Shown in pieces: positions 8,479-16,118 of a stretch of DNA of 33,565 nucleotides (its first letter is position 1; each line of letters opens with the position of its first letter). The notes under the pieces were generated by a model. It saw nothing but the letters and a program-made list of their open reading frames with translations, did no database searches and was not told where the DNA came from. The translations under genes were made by a program, and so were the position numbers. The DNA comes from Pseudomonas sp. TH10 (lineage in GTDB: Bacteria; Pseudomonadota; Gammaproteobacteria; Pseudomonadales; Pseudomonadaceae): NCBI RefSeq assembly GCF_016651255.1, contig NZ_JAEKEG010000109.1, forward strand, positions 1 to 33,565, given 5' to 3'.

Positions 8479-8501
8479 AAGTATTGCCGTGGAGATTTCA
8501 G

Positions 8502-9059
8502 ATGCGTTATTCGCAGGATCACAAAGCCCAAACCCATCAACGCATCATCAAGGAAGCTGCCGCACGCTTCCGACGTGACGGTATTGGCGCGACCGGCCTG
8601 CAACCCCTGATGAAAGCATTGGGCCTGACCCACGGCGGTTTCTATTCCCACTTTTCGTCCAAGGACGAACTGGTGGAGAAGGCCCTGCAGGCGGCCGGCG
8701 AAGAACTCGACGCGCACTGCGCCATGTTGTTCGCTGAGGAACGACCACTGGACGCTTTCATCGACAGTTATCTGTCCGAGTGGCACCAGACTTCGCCCCA
8801 CCAAGGCTGCCCGCTGCCGACCATGTCCTCCGAGCTGGGCTTGCGCGGTCAGCCGAGCCCGACCACTGATGCCGTCCTCAACGCCAGGCTTGAACAAGTG
8901 CAAGGCACGCTGGAGGGCGAACATGCCGACGACCGCAGCATTGTCATCATGTCGACCCTGGTAGGAGCACTACTGTTATCACGCAGCGTCGAGAGCCCCG
9001 GACTGGCCCAGCGGATCCTCGACGTCACGCGCGAACACTTGAAGCAGTCCCGGGACTAG
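8502..9059 (+). CDS. TetR/AcrR family transcriptional regulator
   Basis: 185 residues. Residues 8-60 form the TetR helix-turn-helix domain (THQRIIKEAAARFRRDGIGA, then LMKALGLTHGGFYSHFSSKD with the recognition helix). The C-terminal ligand domain carries HQGCPLPTMSSELG, where the single cysteine recalls regulators that sense electrophiles such as NemR; that role is only a suggestion. ATG 8502 was taken because GGAGA lies just upstream; a TTG at 8484 is in frame. It is divergent to the DUF1989 gene and convergent with the ketoacyl synthase, the two stop codons sharing the bases CTAG at 9056-9059. Confidence 0.88.
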   Translation: MRYSQDHKAQTHQRIIKEAAARFRRDGIGATGLQPLMKALGLTHGGFYSHFSSKDELVEKALQAAGEELDAHCAMLFAEERPLDAFIDSYLSEWHQTSPHQGCPLPTMSSELGLRGQPSPTTDAVLNARLEQVQGTLEGEHADDRSIVIMSTLVGALLLSRSVESPGLAQRILDVTREHLKQSRD

Positions 9060-10330
9060 CCCTGCCAGCGCTTGAACAGCACGCTGGCATTGACCCCGCC
9101 GAAGCCGAAGCCGTTGGACAGCGCGTACTCGATCGCCATCGGCCGCGCCTGGCCATGGACAATGTCCACGCCTTCGGTGGCCGGGTCCGGGTTGTCGAAG
9201 TTGAGCGTGGCCGGCGCCACCTGATCACGAATCGCCAACAAGGTGAAAATCGCCTCGATCCCGCCCGCTGCACCCAGTAGATGCCCGGTAGCCGACTTGG
9301 TCGCTGTGACCGCGATCTTGTTCTCGGTGCCGAACAACGATTTGATCGCCGCCAGCTCCCCGAGATCGCCGACCGGCGTTGAAGTCGCATGAGCATTCAG
9401 GTGTTGCACCTGATCCGGAGTGATACCCGCCTGCGCCAATGCCAAGGCCATTGCCCGGCGCGCACCGCTGCCATCTTCAGGGCCGGCGGTCAGGTGATAA
9501 GCATCCGCGCTGGTACCGTAACCCACCAGTTCCGCCAAGGGCTTGGCACCACGGGCCAGGGCATGTTCCAGGGATTCGATCACCAGAAGGCCGGCGCCCT
9601 CGCCCATGACAAATCCGTCACGGCCACTGTCGAACGGTCGCGAAGCGCGCTCGGGCGTATCGTTATAGCCGCTGGACAAGGCCCGCGCCGCCGCAAAACC
9701 GGCAAGACTGACGCGATCGATCGAGGCTTCCGCTCCACCACACACCGCAATATCCGCCTCGCCACAGCGGATCAGCCGCGCTGCATCACCAATCGCCTGC
9801 ACCCCGGCCGCACACGCCGTCACCGGAGCACCCAACGGGCCTTTGAAGCCGTGCCGAATCGACACATGGCCGGCCGCAAGGTTGACCAGGAACGACGGAA
9901 TGGTAAACGGCGACAGACGCCGCGGCCCACGACTGTCCGTGGTACGCACCGCATCGGCAATCGCCCCGAAACCACCCACGCCCGAGCCGATGATCGTCGC
10001 CGTGCGCTCTTGGGCAGTGGCATCCAGCGCCTGCCAACCGGCCTGTTCCAGCGCCTGACGCGCCGCTTCCATCGCAAACACGATAAAGCGGTCCATCTTC
10101 TTCTGTTCCTTGGGCGGCGTCGCCCGATCCGGGTCGAACCCCGCCTCGGCATCATCAGCCAGCAACGGCACCACACCACCTACCGAGGTCGGCAAATCGG
10201 CCACCACAGCGTCCGGCAACGTGCGCAACCCGGACTGCCCCGCCAGCAGCCGCGCCCAAACCGCGTCGACACCCGTGCCCAAAGGCGACACCAGGCCCAT
10301 GCCTGTTACAACCACTCGACGATCACTCAT
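9056..10330 (-). CDS. fabF: Beta-ketoacyl-ACP synthase II-type protein (FabF paralogue)
   Basis: 424 residues, matching FabF length. It condenses acyl-ACP with malonyl-ACP in fatty acid or related chain elongation. The catalytic triad of the thiolase fold is intact: Cys173 in VTACAAG, His314 in LNAHATSTPVGD, and His350 in KSATGHLLGAAGG. The C-terminal glycine-rich loop SNGFGFGGVNAS is also present. It is not within a fabD-fabG-acpP cluster, so it is likely an accessory paralogue rather than the main FabF. The preceding gene is a short-chain dehydrogenase ending 22 bases upstream, suggesting a two-gene operon of synthase plus reductase. The substrate cannot be told from sequence. Confidence 0.9.
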   Translation of the reverse strand: MSDRRVVVTGMGLVSPLGTGVDAVWARLLAGQSGLRTLPDAVVADLPTSVGGVVPLLADDAEAGFDPDRATPPKEQKKMDRFIVFAMEAARQALEQAGWQALDATAQERTATIIGSGVGGFGAIADAVRTTDSRGPRRLSPFTIPSFLVNLAAGHVSIRHGFKGPLGAPVTACAAGVQAIGDAARLIRCGEADIAVCGGAEASIDRVSLAGFAAARALSSGYNDTPERASRPFDSGRDGFVMGEGAGLLVIESLEHALARGAKPLAELVGYGTSADAYHLTAGPEDGSGARRAMALALAQAGITPDQVQHLNAHATSTPVGDLGELAAIKSLFGTENKIAVTATKSATGHLLGAAGGIEAIFTLLAIRDQVAPATLNFDNPDPATEGVDIVHGQARPMAIEYALSNGFGFGGVNASVLFKRWQG

Positions 10331-10352
10331 ACTGCAAACACCTCAAGCCGCC

Positions 10353-11145
10353 TCACTTGTAACGTGCGGCAGCTTTGCTCTTGGACAAATTCGGCGCCAT
10401 CACATGACGCGCCGCTACAAAGGCATCCCAATCGGCCGCGTCGGGCAACGAGGGAATGGTGACAAGCTCACCCTGGTCCAAACCCGACAGAGCAGCATCA
10501 ACCATCTCCCCCGCCTCCATCACCATGTCCGCCGGATCTGCGATGCATCAATGCCGGAGCGCTCCCAGATCTCAGTGCGGGTTACACCCGGCAAAACGGC
10601 CTGGACTTTGACGCCTGTACCATCCAGTTCCGCATTCAAGGACTGGGTCAGACTTAACACATATGCCTTGCTGGCGCTGTAAGTCGCGTTGAAGCGCTCA
10701 GGAAACAGCGCCACGACCGAGGCGATATTGATAATCGTGCCACGACCCGCCTTGGCGAAACCGGCTGCCGCTGCTGAAGCCAACCGGGTGACGGCGGTTA
10801 TGTTGAGTTGAATCAGGCGCTCAAGTTGATCCAGGTCCGAATTGGCCAACAGCCCATCCGCCGCGACACCGGCATTGTTCAACAGGAGGCTGATGCTGGA
10901 GTCACTGCGCAGGCGTTGTTCAAGCTTCAGCACATCGTCTTTTTGCGTCAGGTCTGCCTTCAGCACTTCAACCTGCACACCGTGGCTTGCGCGCAGTCTG
11001 GTCGCCGCGGCTTCCAGGCGTTCCTGGTCGCGGGCTACCAGCAGCAAGTCGAAGCCACGGGTGGCGAGGCGCTCGGCGTAGATGGCACCGATGCCGGAAG
11101 AGGCGCCGGTGATGAGGGCTGTTCCTTGAGATTGGGGGAGGTCAT
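10353..11145 (-). pseudogene. Short-chain dehydrogenase/reductase, two apparent single-base deletions
   Basis: The middle of the gene encodes a classical SDR: TGASSGIGA for the cofactor, NNAGVA, INIASVV with the catalytic serine, and YSASK. The frame that carries these ends early at SQIRRTW, whereas shifting frame near 10534 continues with ADMVMEAGEMVDAALSGLDQ down to a stop at 10353. At the other end, the start with a good AGGAG site (ATG 11145) is one base out of frame across a five-C run at 11134-11138. Adding one base at each place gives a protein of 264 residues, typical for the family. Likely an NAD(P)-dependent reductase co-transcribed with the downstream ketoacyl synthase. Sequencing error is a more likely cause than true decay. 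Confidence 0.75.
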
Positions 11146-11216
11146 CGGTGTACTCCTGTGGGGATTTTTGAGTGGTGGGAGGCCGAGAATGTCGCTCGCT
11201 AACTGGCGACCATTTT

Positions 11217-11230
11217 ATTATATGCATAAT
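11217..11230 (-). promoter_or_regulatory. Candidate promoter/operator of the SDR-fabF pair
   Basis: ATTAT-ATGC-ATAAT is an exact inverted repeat in an AT-rich stretch between the comEA terminator and the SDR start. On the minus strand it contains TATAAT (11217-11222), a perfect -10 hexamer, about 70 bases upstream of ATG 11145. No good -35 was found at the usual distance, so an activator or the repeat-binding protein may matter. Confidence 0.4.
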
Positions 11231-11303
11231 CTAAAGATAATATGATAGTCATAATCTTCAAGGGGTCGACGAAAGGCGAGCACAATCACGATGGCCAGAA
11301 TGC

Positions 11304-11330
11304 AAAAAGGCCGGTCAATGACCGGCCTTG
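11304..11330 (-). terminator. Rho-independent terminator of comEA
   Basis: On the minus strand AAGGCCGGTC pairs with GACCGGCCTT around a tiny loop and is followed by TTTTT. It begins 18 bases after the comEA stop codon. Confidence 0.88.
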
Positions 11331-11347
11331 CAAGCTCGCTGTTAAGC

Positions 11348-11683
11348 TTAGTTCAGCACCAGCCTTTCGCGGTTTTTATCCAGGATCGCCTTACCAATCC
11401 CTTTGACTTCGAGCAGTTCGTCCACCGTAGCGAATGGACCGTTCATATCACGATACGCAACAATCTCTTGTGCTTTCGCCTCGCCTACCCCTACCAGGTC
11501 ACGCTGAAGAGTGATGGCGTCAGCCTTGTTGAGATCGACCTTGACTGCCTGCGGGTCGGGAGCGATTTGCTGTGTTGCGCTTGGCGCGGCAGGTTCGGCT
11601 TTCGGCGCAGGGGCCGCATGGGTGGTGAGAGAGAGGCTGGTGAGGAGTGCAAAAACCAGGGAAGAAAAATATCCAGTACGCAT
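11348..11683 (-). CDS. ComEA-like helix-hairpin-helix protein
   Basis: 111 residues. Residues 1-23 form a Sec signal peptide (MRTGYFSSLVFALLTSLSLT, cleavage after THA), then an Ala/Pro-rich linker, then a ComEA-type double helix-hairpin-helix domain (VDLNKADAITLQRDLVGVGE ... ELLEVKGIGKAILDKNRERL). Proteins of this type bind DNA in the periplasm; in competent bacteria ComEA helps pull in DNA, but no other competence genes are here. The same small gene commonly borders wbpM-ended O-antigen loci in Pseudomonas, which marks this as the locus edge. Start 11683 has GGAG upstream. Confidence 0.87.
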   Translation of the reverse strand: MRTGYFSSLVFALLTSLSLTTHAAPAPKAEPAAPSATQQIAPDPQAVKVDLNKADAITLQRDLVGVGEAKAQEIVAYRDMNGPFATVDELLEVKGIGKAILDKNRERLVLN

Positions 11684-12066
11684 AGTTGAAGCTCCATTTC
11701 ATCGATTTGGGAAAGCAGCTTCTCCGAAGCTGCCTTCCAAATTTAGACGATGCATGGGGCCTGTCAAAAGTGTGTCTGTTGCTTAATGTGAAACAATTCA
11801 GGATCTGACTACGACTCGATTCAAGGAAAAAATTGAACGTAGTAGTCTCATTTGTCAGTCGGCATAGGCTCAGAATTGCAGAAAAGGTTCGGTCGAAATA
11901 TCTCGACCAGACAGTGTCGAAAGATAAGGTTGGACTAGATGCGACTCCCCGAAGCCCAGTAAGTGCTTAGCAGCCAAAAGCGATGTATAATTCACAACTT
12001 AACTAAAAACATTAATCAAACTTTTATTTATATTTAACAAAGTTTATTTTCTATGTGAGACCTAGA
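11684..12066. other. AT-rich intergenic region between comEA and the epimerase
   Basis: 383 bases with no convincing open frame. It becomes strongly AT-rich from about 12000. It should contain the promoters of both divergent genes, but I cannot point to a good -35/-10 pair for either. No clear ribosome site precedes the epimerase ATG at 12067. Confidence 0.5.
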
Positions 12067-13007
12067 ATGAATAAAGGTGTAATTTTCATCACTGGAGGAG
12101 CTGGATTCATCGGCTCCCACCTGACGGACATTCTACTTAAGAGAGGATACAGGGTTAGAGTATTTGATAACTTATCGACTGGAAAGCGTAGCAACCTCCC
12201 ACTTGAGAATCCACTCGTACAGTTGATAGAAGGGGACATTGCTGATCCAGTAGCGGTTGCGCAAGCAATGAATGGGTGCACAGCAGTGGTTCACTTAGCG
12301 GCCGTAGCATCAGTTCAGGCTTCAGTAGACGATCCGATCAATACTCATCAAAGTAATTTTCTTGGCACACTGAATGTGTGCGAAGCGATGCGACAATTAA
12401 AAATCAGTCGAATATTATTCGCCTCCAGTGCTGCTGTATATGGTGGAAACGGAGAAGGGAAAGCCATCGCTGAGGACACTCCGAAATCGCCGCTGACCCC
12501 TATGCATCAGACAAACTGGCAAGCGAATATTACATTGATTTCTATAGGCGCCACCACGCTTTCGAGTCAGCCATTTTTCGATTCTTCAATATTTTTGGTC
12601 CTCGCCAAGATCCAGCATCACCATACTCAGGAGTTATTAGCATATTCGCTGATAGAGTCCAGAAAAATTTACCTATAACAGTCTTCGGGGACGGCGAGCA
12701 GACCAGAGATTTTGTTTATGTCGACGATCTTGTTCAGATTTTGGTTCAAGCATTAGAAGCTGCAATAGTCGATGCCGGCCCGATCAATGTTGGGTTTAAT
12801 AAGTCAACTACAATAAATCAACTGATCAACGTCTTAAGTGAAATAAATAAATCTTCACCCAATGTCATCTACGCTCCCGCGCGCGCCGGCGATATCAGGC
12901 ACTCTTTAGCTAATAACACCAAATTAACTTCACATTATAAAATAGTAAATAAGACCTCACTGAGAACCGGATTAACCAAATTAATTGAGTATCCAATCAA
13001 GTCTTAA
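12067..13007 (+). pseudogene. NAD-dependent nucleotide-sugar epimerase (GalE/WbpP-like), one apparent base deletion
   Basis: The first frame encodes [20 protein letters not shown], the NAD site, then HLAAVASVQASVDDP and FASSAAVYGGNGEG. After LTP it derails. Inserting one T near 12501 restores YASDKLASEYYIDFYRR, with the catalytic YxxxK, then FNIFGPRQDPASPYSGVIS, GDGEQTRDFVYVDD and so on to the stop at 13007, for 313 residues in all. The family interconverts UDP-glucose/galactose or their N-acetyl forms; the exact substrate is open. It is the only plus-strand gene in the O-antigen locus, it is AT-rich, and it lies at its comEA edge. The lost base is in the catalytic tyrosine codon, so as written the enzyme would be dead. 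Confidence 0.85.
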
Positions 13008-13016
13008 ACATGCCAC

Positions 13017-13313
13017 TCACGCATTCTGTTGCGCTACTTTAGAAATAAAGCGCACCGGCAACGCGCTGTCTGCCGGTTGCGCAGTAAGTAAAATCTTGAC
13101 ACCTTCGGTGAGCCAAATAGGTGTTTCCGCCAGCGTTATCTGGAACTGTGTCGATCTCCCCGCGTAATGGTGCCAGCTTAGTCGCGCAGTGGAGACTGTA
13201 ATCTTAGGTAAAGCAGGTGTCCGCATAAACTCTGCATTGACACCCTAAACCAACGATGCACCTAGCTTCACCGCAAAGAAGGGACGCTCTTCATCGACTG
13301 TGAAGTCTGGCAT
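13017..13313 (-). pseudogene. Unrecognised ~98-codon frame with an in-frame TAG
   Basis: On the minus strand an ATG at 13313 opens MPDFTVDEERPFFAVKLGAS-LV, meets TAG at 13245-13247, and the same frame goes on as GVNAEFMRTPALPKITVSTA and further to QQNA at 13017. Both halves look protein-like and share the frame, which suggests one gene with a nonsense change rather than chance. The part after the stop has alternating hydrophobic residues like a beta-rich domain. I do not recognise a family. It sits between the convergent epimerase and acyltransferase genes and is less AT-rich than they are, so it may be a leftover of an older insertion. Confidence 0.35.
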
Positions 13314-13336
13314 TATCAACACTCAAGGCTTGAGCC

Positions 13337-15374
13337 TTATTGACTTAAATTATTGTCGTCACTCCTTAACAAGTGGAGAAAATCACTTTTGAAAAACCTG
13401 ATAGCTGCAATCGAACCGGCTTTGGACAAATGAAACTCATCACTGTAGTAAACTTTTTCGTTACCATAAGACCTGCAGAAACCATCATTGCAAAAAGCAG
13501 CATATGGATTCAGGAACGTTATACCAGCATTTGACCTCGCGAAGTCCTCTAGTATTTTGTTTCCCGGAGTAGTGGTAGTGGCCGCTTCCATGATACCTAA
13601 ACGTCGTTCACAGTTAGAATTAAAAAGTTTGGGGCGGCTAAAACAGCCGCTAACGTCCGGGTTGCCTGCACCGGGCACGCTACCAATGATTACAAGCTGC
13701 CTCGTACCTATATTAGTTTTAAGTTCGGCAATTTTTTTGGTTATAAAGATATAACTCTGTATCCCGTTACCACCAGGAAGGTTCTCTTTTGACCCCTTTT
13801 CTGCCGCAAAAATCAACTGTTCCTCCCAACGCTCACCGACAACAATAATCGCGTTGGGGCTTACGTTGATAATGTTCATCGCATCAGTTAGAGCTTTTTG
13901 GCAACCCTGTTCGTAATTTTCATCTTTGACGATCTTCGACATTCCCGGAAGCACTAAACATCCAAAATGACTTATGTAAATATTTTTACCAAGTGGTTTA
14001 CCGATTTCTAAGTCAAAACCAGTAGCGTAATGTCTGGCATGACTATCGCCAATAATGACTATATCTGCCACGCCAGATTTCCCTCCACTTATCCAGCCTG
14101 TATACGGGTAATCAGCTCCACCATATTGGTCAATATGAAATTGTTTAGAATTTGACAATTGCTCCGCAACACCCGACGGCAGTTCATCTATGCGCCATTT
14201 CCACCCATTGCCTAATAATGCAGTGCATGCCAAGACGATCAATGATAAAGACAATGCTCCGCAGGCGGGAAGAAAGGTAATCCGTTTTGCTGCTCGGAAT
14301 TTAGTGTTTATTCTAAATGGAGCTTCAATATATTTTTGAGAAAAAACCCAATCACAACCGAAAGAAAAATAATTGCTACTTTGTCTGAAAAATCAAGTGG
14401 AGATTGAGTGTAATATTTATAGAAAACTATTATTGGCCAATGAACCAAGTAAAGCGAATAGCTAATTACCCCAATCTTAACCATTAGCCTATTACGAACT
14501 ATCCATCCTAAATATTTAGCATCGATAGAATATATAATTAATGCCGCACCGACACATGGTGCAAGTGCATTATAAGAGGGAAAGAGAGTTGCTTCGGTGT
14601 AGCTGAACACAGCGTACAAAATTAATGCTAAGCCAATAGAAAAAAGAACGTCGAGCCTGATTCCGTTGCTGCTCGGCTTTGGGATTAAAACTAACGCAGC
14701 ACCGATTGCAAATTCAAAAATTCTAAAGGGAGTGAAGAAATATATAAGCGACGCTGAATCAACTTTTTTGCCGTCAGTTATACTTTGCCATAGGGCAGAG
14801 GAGCTAATAAACTCATTGGTGAATAGGATATTTATACCAAAGCTCAAGAGTCCACCGACAGCAATCGCGATCCATAGAGCTTTTTTATTTTTTTTCTGAC
14901 TAAGAAAGACTAATATTAACGGCCACAGGAGATAGAACTGCTCCTCAACGCTTAGCGACCAAGTATGCAGCAAGGGCTTGAATTCAGAGGCAGTATCAAA
15001 ATAGCCACTTTCACTCCAAAAAAATAGTTAGAAACGGATAGAATTGAGCTAATTATCTCTCCGCCTAGTCTCTGAAAATGCTGAGGAGTAAATAATAACG
15101 CAGCGAAAAAGAATGTCAGCGTCATTGTTGCGAATAACGCTGGAAACAAACGCCTAACTCTACGAGCGTAGAAATCTCTGAAAGAAAAAGACCCGGTTGT
15201 CCTTATTTGACTCAAGATAAGTCCGGTAATTAAATACCCGCTTATCACAAAAAATACATCTACACCGACGTACCCACCACTGAAATACTCAAATCCCGCA
15301 TGGAAAACTAAAACACTCAGCACCGCAATTGCGCGCAAGCCGTCTATCCCGGCAATATATTTCGACGAATTCAT
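13337..15374 (-). pseudogene. OafA-type membrane acyltransferase with SGNH domain, two apparent base deletions
   Basis: Three consecutive frames make one protein. The N-terminal part from ATG 15374 has IAGIDGLRAIAVLSVLVFH (His25) and GVDVFFVISGYLITGLIL, the acyltransferase-3 signature. After a T-run at 15018-15024 the frame moves to LLHTWSLSVEEQFYLLWPLI and many membrane helices. After a second run at 14341-14346 it moves to SQKYIEAPFRIN and an SGNH hydrolase-like domain with IIGDSHARHYATG and DEFHLS. Restoring one base at each run gives 679 residues, typical for these two-domain enzymes. They transfer acetyl groups to O-antigen sugars, the membrane part passing the group to the periplasmic SGNH part. 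In this locus it most likely O-acetylates the repeat unit. Confidence 0.88.
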
Positions 15375-16073
15375 CCATTTCCCCAATCGGCGTAGCGGCC
15401 AAAAATACGATGGAATATTACACGCATCTGCGTAGGGCAGGATATAGGCAGATACTCGAAGTCGAATTCTGCTAGCTGTCGACGCTCTTGAACCCGCTGA
15501 ATAGAGAATGGCCGCCCGATTGGAGTTGCGTAGATAGTAATCAAGCATGTTGAACAGCAAATACCGCTACGTCCAATCACAGCGAGCACCGCCTAACATC
15601 GTACCTTAAGATTGGTTCGCTTCGCATGCCTGTCCGCGCTCAACAGTGAAGACATCTGATGCGGGATCATCAACGACTCAAATTTCGCAATCTGGGCAGG
15701 ACAGCCTAGCTGGAACAGATCGTCGATGGGCGCGGCGCAGCCTTTTGCCTGGTACGGAAGCTTTGATAGGAGAACGTGGACGGTCATAAGCAGTTCGCTA
15801 GTTGCAGCATTATAACGTCTCAAAGGAGTGTTGGGCGCCCTCTAAGTTCGGTCCAAATCGCTAAAGTCGAGGGTCAGTAGCCCCATAAATGACTGCGCCT
15901 CGCACTTGAACGCACTGCGCAACTACCGAGTGCGGGAGATTTCGATGTCCTCGGCCATGAAACTACGCTATACATGCTACGGTAGACATAGATCCTACGT
16001 TTAATGAGGTGTCCATGAAGCGCCTACAGTCGACATTACCCAAGGCTATAACTGCTAAATTTCTACGACTAAC
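15375..16073. other. Gene-poor 700-base region between wbpM and the acyltransferase
   Basis: No recognisable gene. The longest plausible frame is on the minus strand at 15593-15787 (MTVHVLLSKLPYQAKGCAAP...), 64 residues, without a recognised family or a strong ribosome site. Several other short frames are interrupted. Base composition is nearer the chromosome average than in the neighbouring O-antigen genes. I see no transposase motif or terminal inverted repeats, but this looks like degenerate sequence left by earlier rearrangement. Confidence 0.45.
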
Positions 16074-16105
16074 AAAAAGCCATGCTTGTTTAAGCATGGC
16101 TTTTT
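16074..16105. terminator. Terminator after wbpM
   Basis: AAAAAGCCATGCTT (16074-16087) and AAGCATGGCTTTTT (16092-16105) form a perfect 14-base stem with a four-base loop and T-runs on both strands. It ends the long minus-strand O-antigen transcript 13 bases after the wbpM stop. Confidence 0.92.
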
Positions 16106-16118
16106 ATTTTTCGATTAC

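Noticed and set aside
9389..10462. 357-codon plus-strand frame opposite fabF
   Set aside because: Arg/Gln/His-rich shadow; the minus-strand gene has its complete catalytic triad.
13008..16073. Insertion sequence remnants in the gene-poor parts of the O-antigen locus
   Set aside because: No transposase motif, terminal inverted repeats or target duplications could be found by eye.
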